A stretch of DNA of 64,000 nt from Thermococcus sp. 21S9 (GTDB lineage Archaea; Methanobacteriota_B; Thermococci; Thermococcales; Thermococcaceae), in the NCBI RefSeq assembly GCF_012027635.1, contig NZ_SNUS01000001.1, positions 434,001 through 498,000 of the forward strand, given 5' to 3'. Numbering within the stretch: position 1 is the first letter of the stretch; every line of letters starts with the position of its first letter. Below the pieces are notes generated by a model, which was not told where the DNA came from, did not search any database, and worked only from the letters and a program-made list of their open reading frames with translations. The position numbers and the translations under genes are program-made. Shown in pieces: positions 1 to 9,668 of this stretch.

Positions 1-1272
1 CGCGAGCAGTTTCAGCCTCGGGTCGGCCTCGATTCCCTCAAGCTCCCTGAGGCCCTCCCTGAGGGTTTTCGCGCTCCTGACGATTCCGGCGTGATTCCAG
101 AGAAGCTCCCTCAGTGCATCAACGTCCCCCTGCCCGTAGGAGCGATGAGCAGGCTCCTTAACCTCCCTGCACCTCGGCCTTTCCCTCGCTATCGTCCTCG
201 CAACTTCAAGGCCGGAAACAAGGCACTCGAGGAGGGAGTTGCTCGCCAGCCGGTTCGCCCCGTGGAAGCCGTTGCTCATGGCCTCGCCTATCGCGTAGAG
301 GTTCCTCACGGGCGTTCTGTACCAGAGGTCAACCGCTATTCCCCCCATAGTGTAGTGGGCTATCGGAGAGACGGGGATTGGGTCCTTAGAGGGGTCTATC
401 CCGTCCTTCCGCAGGAAGGCGTATATCTGCGGGAAGCGTTTCTTGAAGTTCGCTATTCCCGTCGCGTCGAGGAAAACTTTCTTTCCCTCCTGCATCTGGC
501 GGTAGATTGCCCTCGCCACGATGTCCCTCGTCGCCAATTCGTTCACGAAGCGCTCTCCGTCCTCCGTTACGAGCTTAGCACCTGCTCCCCTAACGGCCTC
601 GCTTATCAGGAAGACGCCGTTCTTTCCGATGTACCCGGTTGGGTGGAACTGGACGAACTCCAAATCGCGGGCGGGAGCGCCTTTCATTATCGCGTCGCCG
701 ATGAGAAGACCTGTGTTCTCGGGGGAGCCGGCAGTGAACTTGAAGAGTCCCGAGAATCCACCGGAAGCGATAACAGTCGCGTCGAAGCGGAGGAACTCGC
801 CGTTAACAAAGACGCCATAGGCCTTCCCCCTCTTTATCGCGAGCTCGTCTGCATTTCCCCTGATGAAGTGAACACCCAGCTCCCTGGCGCGGAGGTAGAG
901 GAGCCTCGTGACGTGCTTGCCGGTCTCGTTCTTGATAGTGAAAACCCTGTGGAACGAGTGCCCGCCTTCGGTCTCGCTCGCCTCGAACTTCAGGCCGAGG
1001 GAGAGCAGGAAGTCGTAGGCCTCGCTCCCCTTTGAGATTACGTTCCAAACGACCTCGCGGTCGTTGATATACTTTCCGGCCTTGATAGTGTCGAGAACGT
1101 GAGCCTCAATCGAATCGCCTTCGAGAACCGGAAACGCTATCCCAGCCTGAGCGAGGTAGGAGTTGCTCTTCCTGATTCCGGGGCCGATGAGCGTAACTTC
1201 AAAACCCCTCTTGGTGAGCGCTATGGCGGAGGTTAAGCCAGCTATTCCATCACCGACGATTCCAATTTTCAT
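1..1272 (-). CDS. nadB: L-aspartate oxidase, 3' end cut by the window
   Basis: FAD-dependent oxidase converting L-aspartate to iminoaspartate, the first step of de novo NAD synthesis (family knowledge). I translated the minus strand from the ATG at 1272. The protein opens with an FAD-binding dinucleotide motif (GIVGDGIAGL, residues 4-13), then carries FHPTG, the HYTMGGIAVD stretch and GANRLASNSLLE, all typical of NadB and of succinate dehydrogenase flavoproteins. 424 codons are present; family length is about 460-540, so the C-terminal helical domain is missing because the sequence stops. A GGTGG ribosome site precedes the ATG. The relative fumarate reductase/SdhA is less likely given the short length and lone gene. 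Confidence 0.9.
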   Translation of the reverse strand, partial: MKIGIVGDGIAGLTSAIALTKRGFEVTLIGPGIRKSNSYLAQAGIAFPVLEGDSIEAHVLDTIKAGKYINDREVVWNVISKGSEAYDFLLSLGLKFEASETEGGHSFHRVFTIKNETGKHVTRLLYLRARELGVHFIRGNADELAIKRGKAYGVFVNGEFLRFDATVIASGGFSGLFKFTAGSPENTGLLIGDAIMKGAPARDLEFVQFHPTGYIGKNGVFLISEAVRGAGAKLVTEDGERFVNELATRDIVARAIYRQMQEGKKVFLDATGIANFKKRFPQIYAFLRKDGIDPSKDPIPVSPIAHYTMGGIAVDLWYRTPVRNLYAIGEAMSNGFHGANRLASNSLLECLVSGLEVARTIARERPRCREVKEPAHRSYGQGDVDALRELLWNHAGIVRSAKTLREGLRELEGIEADPRLKLLA

Positions 1273-1343
1273 CCCACCACCAGGGAAAAGAAGAGAGGGA
1301 GGACTTAAACGGTTTTCTGATTCTCGGGAGGAACGGCCAGGAC

Positions 1344-3014
1344 TCAGCCCATCGAGTAGAACCCAACTTCCCAATAAGTTTCCCCTCTAATCACATAGCT
1401 TTGCCATTGTATCCACTTGCTCATCTCTCTGGTTCCATAGCGGTCGAGGCCCGCAATAATGAGTACGTATTCCTTCGAGTTCCAGGGGTTCCGAATCGTC
1501 TCAACAACTCCAAAGACCCCAGAAGGAACCGGCGAGTTGGGCGGGATTACGCTTATGTTGTTCTCGGTTACCCGAAAGACCGTGAAGTTCTCCACCGCGT
1601 TCGGGTTCCTCTCCAGCACCCAGGAGCCGTTGAGGGCGAAGCGCACGGGTAGGTTTTCGTTGAGCCGGGCGGTTATGGCGTTGGCAACGGGACCGCCGAT
1701 GAGTATAAGGTTGCCCCTCAAATCCTCATCGGTCAAATTCCCGTCCGCCTTGACCACGATTGAAGGGGCTCCACCGTAGAGCCTCATGTAGGTCTCCCTA
1801 AGGCGGTCGGCGAGCAGGTAAGCCGTCTCCCTGTCGTACTCGTTCCCGCTCTCGTCGGGATTCTGCGTCCCGTAAACAATGACAAGCTTTCCCAGGTAAC
1901 TTGCCCTGTTCAGTACGTTGGGCTCCACAACGGGAGCAACCTTCCTGTAAAATACGCTCACGTTCCCGGGAGTTGCCCACTTACCCATGTGCCGGGCCAG
2001 AGTTGGTGCGTACCGGTAGAGGGTCTCATTGAGTTCCTCTGCCTTCCGGTACTCATCAAACAGGTTCCAGAAGGGCAGGAACATGGCCGACATTGCCTTA
2101 GCTCTAAAAAGAACGTAATCCCTTGGCACCCCACACCTCAGGGCAACGTACTCCGCAATGCTCTCGGTGAAGAGCTCGTTGAGGTACGTGTAGAAGGAAC
2201 CGTAATGACCTGTGTCGTAGGTCGTGGTGGTCGGGAGTTCGTTCCTCACTTCCTGGAGGTAGTAGCTCATGTTCTCAAAGGTCCTGAAGTTCCGGTCGAG
2301 AAATTCTCGAACAAACGGATGGGTGAACTCGTGGAGTGTCGTCATGACATACGAAAGCATCGAGACGTTGTTCCTGTAGTACAGCAATCCAACGTAGTAC
2401 ACCGTCCCGTTCTCAAAGACGACGTGAAGATGTATGTGAAGCGAGTACGAGGCCTCAACCCTAAAGGATTCGTAGGTGTGGCCAAAGAGCCTTTCGTATT
2501 CCTCTGGGACACATTCCAGGTATCCCACCAGGGGGCGGGTTATTTTCTCATACTCGCTCCTGTGGGCGCTGTAAAAGGCCATGAAATCGCTTTTCCGGGC
2601 AAAATTAGCCAGCAGTTCCAGTTCACCAAGGTTGGTCTCGTTCGGCAGGTAACCCAGCAGGGCCAGCCTGCTACTGAATCCTATGATTCCATTATCCCTG
2701 ACATAGAGTGGTAAGGAGCTGTTGAAGACTTCGCGGATGTACTTAACGGCCGGATCGTCCCGGTAAGGCGCGAAGTACGTCAAAACATCGCTGATGTAGC
2801 CTTTTGGCGCCGTTATGAAGTAGTCGCTTCCGTTGAAGGCGAGAATGTAAAGGACGGCGAAGAGCTCAAGGTTGGGGTTAACTTCAACTTTAATCCCGCA
2901 CTTGTTTTGGGTCGAATTCTCACTCACCGAGAACACCTGAGGCGAGGTTCCAAGGAGGATAAGAACGACCAGCACTAAGGCCATTCCTCTGAACAGCCTC
3001 ATTTTCCATCCCAT
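1344..3014 (-). CDS. Secreted DUF4932-type zinc metallopeptidase candidate
   Basis: A 556-residue exported protein. Residues 1-30 form a basic start plus hydrophobic signal sequence ending near QVFSVSE, and many N-glycosylation sequons follow. HEFTH (228-232) matches the HEXXH zinc site, and ESIAEY (284-289) can supply the third ligand, as in gluzincins. The C-terminal third (VIVYGTQNP, LILIGGPVAN) resembles the Rossmann-like domains of Thermococcales S-layer proteins. I recall this family as DUF4932; its substrate is unknown to me. A TATA-like box at 3038-3045 sits about 26 bases before the ATG at 3014, suggesting a leaderless message; an alternative ATG is at 3002. Peptidase activity is inferred from motifs only. 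Confidence 0.75.
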   Translation of the reverse strand: MGWKMRLFRGMALVLVVLILLGTSPQVFSVSENSTQNKCGIKVEVNPNLELFAVLYILAFNGSDYFITAPKGYISDVLTYFAPYRDDPAVKYIREVFNSSLPLYVRDNGIIGFSSRLALLGYLPNETNLGELELLANFARKSDFMAFYSAHRSEYEKITRPLVGYLECVPEEYERLFGHTYESFRVEASYSLHIHLHVVFENGTVYYVGLLYYRNNVSMLSYVMTTLHEFTHPFVREFLDRNFRTFENMSYYLQEVRNELPTTTTYDTGHYGSFYTYLNELFTESIAEYVALRCGVPRDYVLFRAKAMSAMFLPFWNLFDEYRKAEELNETLYRYAPTLARHMGKWATPGNVSVFYRKVAPVVEPNVLNRASYLGKLVIVYGTQNPDESGNEYDRETAYLLADRLRETYMRLYGGAPSIVVKADGNLTDEDLRGNLILIGGPVANAITARLNENLPVRFALNGSWVLERNPNAVENFTVFRVTENNISVIPPNSPVPSGVFGVVETIRNPWNSKEYVLIIAGLDRYGTREMSKWIQWQSYVIRGETYWEVGFYSMG

Positions 3015-3152
3015 CCACTATGGTTGCATCCAGATTAATATAAACGCAGATTCATATATAAAATTTCTCAACAGGGAAATAGATTCCAGAACATCAAACA
3101 ATTGTAGAAAAACAAAGGACACCAGCGCGTTGCTGAATCCAGAATCCAAAAA

Positions 3153-4634
<1,482 letters not shown>

Positions 4635-4693
4635 TTAACGTGAACCTGTCAAGGGTTTTTAAGGATTTCGAGGAGGATTGGAGTTGTACATCT

Positions 4694-4719
4694 GTCATAT
4701 TACCCAATGAGAATATGAC
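4694..4719. promoter_or_regulatory. 8-bp inverted repeat in the guaB divergent region
   Basis: GTCATATT at 4694-4701 and AATATGAC at 4712-4719 are exact reverse complements separated by 10 bases, about one helical turn. The repeat lies between guaB (minus strand) and the small plus-strand gene starting at 4826. Operator function is inferred from symmetry and position only; no regulator is known to me for this site. Confidence 0.45.
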
Positions 4720-4825
4720 GTTCCAACAAAGAGGGACGCGTTTTTTCGGGAAAATCCGTCCAATGTCCAAAAACATGCCCGAAAAGCCAATATAGGACAT
4801 CGCAGTCCGGTTTATGGTGATTGCC

Positions 4826-4897
4826 ATGAAGAAGGGTTACGAAATCCAGAGGAGGGCTTCAGAGAAGGTAAGGGGGGAGGGCCAAACCCTCCGCTGA
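4826..4897 (+). pseudogene. Displaced N-terminus of the following gene (G6 frameshift)
   Basis: ATG at 4826 is preceded by GGTGA at 4816-4820 with ideal spacing and by an AATATA box at 4789-4794, but the frame closes after 23 codons at TGA 4895-4897. The frame crosses a run of six G at 4872-4877. Removing one G joins it to the next open frame and gives a continuous protein of 117 residues (MKKGYEIQRRASEK...AELAFGFEEIL). I therefore read this as the true 5' end of the gene whose body is 4899-5180, split by a frameshift or a sequencing error. Confidence 0.6.
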
Positions 4898-4898
4898 G

Positions 4899-5180
4899 TT
4901 GGCGTTTGGTTTTGAGGAGATACTGGAGGAAATCCTGAAGGAAGGTCTCTTCTGGGCCGCCTGGGGACGGCCTTCGGAGGTCATGCCGTTTCTGAGGGGG
5001 AAGCTTCTGGGCAACGGCCTGAACGAGAAATCAAAGAGACAGCTCGAGTGGCTCCTCGACGAGCTCGAGGAATTTTACAAGCGCGTCGCCTGCTGTGGCA
5101 GGGTCGAAGAAAAGCACGTCAGGGCAGTTAAGTCCTTCCACAGGGACATCGTCTCGGTGATAGAGACGGACGGGGCTTAG
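4899..5180 (+). CDS. Small hypothetical helical protein, probably 5'-disrupted
   Basis: I do not recognise the family. The open frame gives about 93 residues if translation begins at TTG 4899, rich in charged helices (FEEILEEILKEG, RQLEWLLDELEEFYKRV) with a CC pair near residue 64 (VACCGRVEEKH). The TTG has no ribosome site at usable distance; the nearest purine run is 18 bases upstream. A well-formed start (ATG 4826, GGTGA) exists in another frame and connects through the G6 run at 4872-4877. The protein is probably cytoplasmic: no signal or membrane segment is visible. If the G run is correct as given, the gene may be inactive or need frameshifting. Confidence 0.6.
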   Translation: MAFGFEEILEEILKEGLFWAAWGRPSEVMPFLRGKLLGNGLNEKSKRQLEWLLDELEEFYKRVACCGRVEEKHVRAVKSFHRDIVSVIETDGA

Positions 5181-5190
5181 CTTTTTAACC
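5181..5190 (+). promoter_or_regulatory. TATA-like box of the C/D box RNA
   Basis: The T/A-rich stretch ctttttaacc lies immediately after the upstream stop codon (5180) and about 25 bases before 5211, where the C/D box RNA should begin. This gives the RNA its own plausible archaeal promoter. Confidence 0.45.
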
Positions 5191-5207
5191 CCTTCTCTCT
5201 ACCCCTT

Positions 5208-5266
5208 CCGGGATGATGAGGGAAGTTTCGTCCGAGCGGTGAGGAAACTCGCATGGGCTGACCACC
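5208..5266 (+). ncRNA. C/D box sRNA, predicted guide for 16S U52 2'-O-methylation
   Basis: Box C ATGATGA (5213-5219), 12-nt guide, degenerate box D' CCGA (5232-5235), box C' GTGAGGA (5239-5245), 12-nt guide AACTCGCATGGG (5246-5257), box D CTGA (5258-5261). Both guides are exactly 12 nt, the archaeal standard. The D guide pairs over 10 consecutive bases with the 16S gene in this window (plus-strand equivalent 44618-44627). By the D-plus-five rule the modified base is U52 of this 16S. From memory, a Sulfolobus guide (sR1) targets the same site. The RNA sits in the 131-base gap before the helicase gene, with its own TATA-like box. Confidence 0.75.
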
Positions 5267-5311
5267 CTCAACCTTTTAAACGGCTCTTCTCTTCGCCCTT
5301 CGGGAAGAAAA

Positions 5312-7294
5312 ATGAGCGAAAACGAGAAGCTTTCGAAGTTCATCGCCAGGCTTAAGGTTCTCATCGAGATGGAGCGGAAGGCCGAGATAGAGGCGATGAG
5401 AGCAGAGATGAGACGGCTCAGCGGTCGCGAGAGGGAGAAAGTTGGGAGGGCCGTTCTTGGCCTCAATGGAAAGGTAATCGGCGAGGAGCTCGGCTACTTT
5501 CTCGTCAAATACGGGCGCGAGAGGGAAATCAAGACGGAGATAAGCGTCGGCGATTTGGTTGTGATTAGCAAGAGGGACCCCCTGAAGAGCGATTTAGTCG
5601 GGACAGTCATCGAGAAGGGGAAGCGGTTCATAACGGTGGCTCTGGAAACAGTCCCGGAGTGGGCGCTGAAGAGCGTTAGGATAGACCTCTACGCCAACGA
5701 CATAACCTTCAAGCGCTGGCTCGAGAACCTTGAAAACCTCCGGGAAAGCGGGAGGAAGGCTTTAGAGTTCTACCTCGGCCTGCGGGAGCCTGAGGAGGGC
5801 GAAGAGGTTAAGTTCACTCCCTTTGACAAGAGTTTGAACGCGAGCCAGAGGAGGGCAATAGCGAAGGCCCTTGGAAGCCCGGACTTCTTCCTGATTCACG
5901 GACCTTTTGGAACTGGAAAGACGAGGACACTCGTCGAGCTGATACGGCAGGAGGTGGCGAGGGGCAACAGGGTTCTGGCAACGGCAGAAAGCAACGTGGC
6001 CGTTGACAACCTCGTTGAGAGGCTTGTAGATTCCGGTCTGAAGGTCGTCCGCGTCGGACACCCGAGTAGGGTCTCAAGAGGCCTGCACGAGACGACTTTA
6101 GCCTACCTCATGACCCAGCACGAGCTTTACGGCGAGCTGAGGGAGCTTCGCGTAATCGGAGAGAACCTGAAGGAGAAGCGCGACACCTTTACCAAACCCG
6201 CTCCGAAGTACAGGCGCGGGCTGACCGACAGGCAGATTCTTCGCCTGGCTGAAAAGGGTATAGGGGCAAGAGGCGTTTCGGCAAGAGTAATCCGTGAGAT
6301 GGCCCAGTGGCTGAAAATTAACCAGCAGGTGCAGAAGACCTTCGACGACGCGAGGAAGTTGGAGGAGAGAATAGCGAGGGAGATAATACGGGAAGCCGAC
6401 GTCGTTCTGACGACGAACTCCTCGGCCGGGCTGGAGGTGGTTGATTACGGCTCCTATGACGTGGCGGTAATAGACGAGGCCACGCAGGCGACGATACCGA
6501 GCGTACTCATTCCGATAAACCGCGCGGGGCGCTTCGTTTTGACAGGTGACCACAAGCAGTTGCCCCCCACGATACTGAGCGAGAAGGCGAAAGAGCTGAG
6601 CAAGACCCTCTTTGAGGGCCTAATCGAGCGCTACCCAGGGAAGAGCGAGATGCTTACAGTTCAGTACAGGATGAACGAAAGGCTCATGGAGTTCCCGAGC
6701 AGGGAATTCTACGACGGTAGAATTAAAGCCGACGAGAGCGTAAGACACATAACGCTGGCAGATTTGGGGGTAAAATCGCCGGAAGATGGAGATTCATGGG
6801 CCGAAGTGCTTAAACCGGAGAACGTGCTCATCTTCATAGATACTGCCAGAAGAGAAGACCGCTTCGAGAGGCAGAGGTATGGAAGCGAGAGCCGTGAGAA
6901 CCCGCTCGAGGCGAGACTCGTGAAGGAAACCGTTGAGGGTCTCTTAAGCCTCGGGGTTAAGCCTGAATGGATTGGTGTCATAACGCCCTACGATGACCAG
7001 CGCGATTTGATAAGCTCGCTTTTGCCTGAGGAAGTGGAGGTCAAGACCGTGGACGGCTATCAGGGAAGGGAGAAGGAGGTAATCATCCTCTCTTTCGTCC
7101 GCTCGAACAGGAAGGGTGAGCTGGGCTTTTTGAAGGATTTGAGGCGTTTAAACGTCTCGCTGACGAGGGCGAAGAGGAAGCTGATTCTGATAGGCGACTC
7201 CTCGACGCTGAGTTCGCACCCGACCTACAAGAGACTGGTGGAGTTTGTGGGTGAGAGGGAGACGGTGGTTGATGCCGAAAAACTGGAGGTGTGA
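5312..7294 (+). CDS. SF1 DNA/RNA helicase, IGHMBP2/UPF1-like
   Basis: A 660-residue superfamily 1 helicase. An N-terminal helical and beta-barrel region (about 1-150) precedes the Q-motif-like LNASQRRAI. Walker A GPFGTGKT is at 197-204, motif II DEAT near residue 390, then GDHKQLPP (motif III), [13 protein letters not shown] (motif IV), [16 protein letters not shown] (motif V) and [16 protein letters not shown] (motif VI). This matches archaeal IGHMBP2-like helicases, which unwind nucleic acid with ATP; the physiological substrate is not known to me. A TATA-like ccttttaaac (5272-5281) precedes the ATG. taw3 follows after three bases, so the two are co-transcribed. Confidence 0.9.
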   Translation: MSENEKLSKFIARLKVLIEMERKAEIEAMRAEMRRLSGREREKVGRAVLGLNGKVIGEELGYFLVKYGREREIKTEISVGDLVVISKRDPLKSDLVGTVIEKGKRFITVALETVPEWALKSVRIDLYANDITFKRWLENLENLRESGRKALEFYLGLREPEEGEEVKFTPFDKSLNASQRRAIAKALGSPDFFLIHGPFGTGKTRTLVELIRQEVARGNRVLATAESNVAVDNLVERLVDSGLKVVRVGHPSRVSRGLHETTLAYLMTQHELYGELRELRVIGENLKEKRDTFTKPAPKYRRGLTDRQILRLAEKGIGARGVSARVIREMAQWLKINQQVQKTFDDARKLEERIAREIIREADVVLTTNSSAGLEVVDYGSYDVAVIDEATQATIPSVLIPINRAGRFVLTGDHKQLPPTILSEKAKELSKTLFEGLIERYPGKSEMLTVQYRMNERLMEFPSREFYDGRIKADESVRHITLADLGVKSPEDGDSWAEVLKPENVLIFIDTARREDRFERQRYGSESRENPLEARLVKETVEGLLSLGVKPEWIGVITPYDDQRDLISSLLPEEVEVKTVDGYQGREKEVIILSFVRSNRKGELGFLKDLRRLNVSLTRAKRKLILIGDSSTLSSHPTYKRLVEFVGERETVVDAEKLEV

Positions 7295-7297
7295 GAG

Positions 7298-7885
7298 ATG
7301 TTCCTCTACACCAAGAACTTCGAAGAGCAGAAGGCGAAGGCGATGGAAGGTCTGAGCAAGGCCTTGGCAGAGGACAAGGTTGACGAGGACATAATAACCC
7401 TGCTCGAGAAAATCAACGCGCTTGAGAACTACTTCACAACGAGCTCGTGCTCGGGCAGGATTTCGGTCATGGAGATGCCCCACTTCGGCGACAAGGTCAA
7501 TTCCGTCTGGCTCGGCAAGTGGCACAGGGAGGTTACCGTCGAGGAAGTTCTTGAGGCGGTTGGAAGGCACTCGATCGGTCAGCTCTGGTTTCTTGTTCGG
7601 AGTCCTATCCTTCACGTCGGAGCGAGAACGCTTGATGATGCCGTTAGGCTGCTCAACCTCGCGATAGGGCTGGGCTTTAAGTATAGCAACATCAAGAGCG
7701 TGAGCCACAGGAAGCTCCTCGTCGAGATTCGCTCCACCGAAAGAATGGACGTCCCACTCGGCGCGGACGGCGAGTTGTGGGTGAGCGAGGACTACATTGA
7801 AAGAATCGTTGCCATAGCGAACGACCAGCTGAGAAGGTTCAAGGGGAAGCTGAAGAGGCTGGAAGAAGAGGTTGGAAAGCTATAA
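7298..7885 (+). CDS. taw3: tRNA wybutosine-synthesizing protein 3 (Taw3/TYW3)
   Basis: SAM-dependent methyltransferase acting on the N4 position of the tricyclic wyosine intermediate at G37 of tRNA-Phe. The conserved TSSCSGRISVME segment (about residues 48-59) and the WLGKWHR motif identify the TYW3 family; 195 residues is normal. The ribosome site GGAGGTG spans the end of the upstream helicase, whose stop lies three bases before this ATG, so translation is probably coupled. trm5, whose product makes the m1G37 used in this pathway, is elsewhere in the window (52.6-53.6 kb). Confidence 0.92.
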   Translation: MFLYTKNFEEQKAKAMEGLSKALAEDKVDEDIITLLEKINALENYFTTSSCSGRISVMEMPHFGDKVNSVWLGKWHREVTVEEVLEAVGRHSIGQLWFLVRSPILHVGARTLDDAVRLLNLAIGLGFKYSNIKSVSHRKLLVEIRSTERMDVPLGADGELWVSEDYIERIVAIANDQLRRFKGKLKRLEEEVGKL

Positions 7886-7898
7886 GGACGCCTTGCTC

Positions 7899-8693
7899 TT
7901 AATGGGAATGCATCCATATAAACGTCTTCAGCAGGGTATAGGCGATGAGGAGAACGATGGGCAGTACGAGAAGAATTCCGAGTTTTCTCTTCTTTGGATA
8001 GATTAGCATTCCCAGAAGGCAGTAAAGCGCCTCTGAACCTGAAAGCAACAGGACGTACCGATACCCGATGGGGTCTTTGCTGTAGAAGTTCAGAATCGGG
8101 CGTATCATATCAACGCGAACATCAGAGTAGTTCGCAACCAAACCCACCGCGACCAGAAATGAAAGCGAGACGAGGGAACCAATGAGAACTTCTCGGGAAC
8201 CCGGGGAGGAGTCTTTTCCAACGAAACGCGCGTAGAGAAAGATTGGGAAGTCTATAAACAGCACTCCAACTGCCAGAAACAGGGGAAGGCAAAGCATAAC
8301 ACACATAACAGCGAGATTGATGACGTAAACAACGCCCTTCTCAAATCCCATATCCATAACGGCCGTGCCGAGGAGACCCCACAGTAGAATTACGAAAGCG
8401 ACATCATTTGTCGAATCCCGTATAACCCTAATGTCCGTCTCGTCAATAACCCGGGGAAGCTCCCAAAATCCAAATTTGGAATCGTGTTCCTTCTCAAGAC
8501 GCCTTTTGAGTATAAAGAGGGCTATCGCAAGCGCGATGAAGAAGGAAACGACCGCCGTTATCAGTCCGGAGATTGTAATAGTCATCTTCTGAGAAGGGAC
8601 ACGCGGACGAAAGTAAAACAGTCCCCACAGGGCCACCCAGATAGCCATCGGGACCAGTACAGCTTCCAGCACCAGCTTCCGTTCGGGCTTCAT
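7899..8693 (-). CDS. Membrane protein of unknown function (first of a related pair)
   Basis: 264 residues with about six hydrophobic segments: two near the N-terminus (around AIWVALWGLFYF and ITAVVSFFIALAIAL), a soluble loop with acidic residues, two in the middle, and two close to the C-terminus. No catalytic motif is recognised. I place the start at ATG 8693 because GGAGGTG lies six bases upstream; an in-frame GTG at 8702 falls inside that site. The gene lies 21 bases downstream of a second membrane protein of similar length and topology, and is convergent with taw3. Inference: an operon of two distant paralogues. Confidence 0.7.
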   Translation of the reverse strand: MKPERKLVLEAVLVPMAIWVALWGLFYFRPRVPSQKMTITISGLITAVVSFFIALAIALFILKRRLEKEHDSKFGFWELPRVIDETDIRVIRDSTNDVAFVILLWGLLGTAVMDMGFEKGVVYVINLAVMCVMLCLPLFLAVGVLFIDFPIFLYARFVGKDSSPGSREVLIGSLVSLSFLVAVGLVANYSDVRVDMIRPILNFYSKDPIGYRYVLLLSGSEALYCLLGMLIYPKKRKLGILLVLPIVLLIAYTLLKTFIWMHSH

Positions 8694-8714
8694 CTTAGAC
8701 ACCTCCGGCAGAAT

Positions 8715-9485
8715 TTAAAGGTTGAAGATGCTCCAGATAACGAAGAGCATGGCCACTGCAAGTGAAAGCAGAACAAATGTGAGGATTCTTCTTCCAACCC
8801 TGCGCGAGAGGTACAACCCAAAAAAGCCGAACATAGTATTCAAAACTGAGAGAACCGATAACTTTTCAGAGTTCACAACCACGGCATTGAACATTCTCAG
8901 AACATCTTCTGGGTAGTTTTTGGTTGAAACGTAAGAGGAAACGGCCCAGATAACAGGAATCGCAAGGGTCGAGGCAAGGGACGTTTTACCGATGAACTCA
9001 AAGGCGTGCTCTGCTCTCATACTCTTGAGAAAGTACAACGGGAGGGCTACAATCCAAACTACCATCGTGGTGAAGACTGGATATATCACCACCATAAGAA
9101 AAGCCAGGCCAACAAACGCCATGATGGCAAGAAAAACATCGTGAAATCCCAGGAGAAACGTGCTGAAAATTCCCCAGAGAATGAGGTGATGGGCTATGCA
9201 TTCCTGAACGTCGTACTTCAGGTACCCTGAATCCCACGGTTCCTTCCAGTGCTCCTCAAGAATCTCGTCAATTCTCTTGATGTCACTTTTCCTGTATCCA
9301 TGCTTCTCTAAAATGCGGGCGAGGAAAAAGACCATTGAAGCTACCATAAGGACAAAAAGAAGGAGTGTACTAAAAATCCATTCGCGGGTTATGACGCCGA
9401 GTTTCACCCAGACAAAGCCAAACAGCATCGAGAAGAGCACTACAGGAAAAACGAAAATCTCAAAAATAATTTTTTTCCTCCTCAT
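8715..9485 (-). CDS. Membrane protein of unknown function (second of a related pair)
   Basis: 256 residues from ATG 9485, chosen because GGTGGT sits four bases upstream; the open frame extends further but without a ribosome site. The segment layout mirrors the downstream gene: two N-terminal transmembrane helices, a charged cytoplasmic loop (KSDIKRIDEILEEHWKEP), a helix with LILWGIFST (compare VILLWGLLGT in the neighbour), further helices, and a hydrophobic tail. No motif suggests a function. The A/T-rich stretch near 9540-9560 is a possible promoter. Confidence 0.7.
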   Translation of the reverse strand: MRRKKIIFEIFVFPVVLFSMLFGFVWVKLGVITREWIFSTLLLFVLMVASMVFFLARILEKHGYRKSDIKRIDEILEEHWKEPWDSGYLKYDVQECIAHHLILWGIFSTFLLGFHDVFLAIMAFVGLAFLMVVIYPVFTTMVVWIVALPLYFLKSMRAEHAFEFIGKTSLASTLAIPVIWAVSSYVSTKNYPEDVLRMFNAVVVNSEKLSVLSVLNTMFGFFGLYLSRRVGRRILTFVLLSLAVAMLFVIWSIFNL

Positions 9486-9611
9486 CGAGACCACCAATGG
9501 AGCCTGATACCGGAACTGTAGTAAGTGCGATTGGATTAAAAACTTTTTCTCATATATTAGTAAGCAAAATCTAAACAAACTCAATTGATGAGAACACCAA
9601 CATACAAGAAG

Positions 9612-9626
9612 AGTTCCCGCGGAACT
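9612..9626 (-). terminator. Hairpin and T-run downstream of the thermosome gene
   Basis: AGTTCC and GGAACT form a 6-bp stem around CGC, about 45 bases beyond the thermosome stop. On the minus strand a five-T run lies just before it. Thermococcales terminate mainly at T-runs, so the T-run may be the active part and the hairpin a stabiliser; this is inference. Confidence 0.4.
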
Positions 9627-9668
9627 AAAAAGGGTTTTGGAAGTTAAAGGGAAGAAGAATCAAAGCCT

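Noticed and set aside
91-1035. 314-codon plus-strand frame at the left edge
   Set aside because: It is antisense to nadB, whose minus-strand translation carries all expected flavoprotein motifs.
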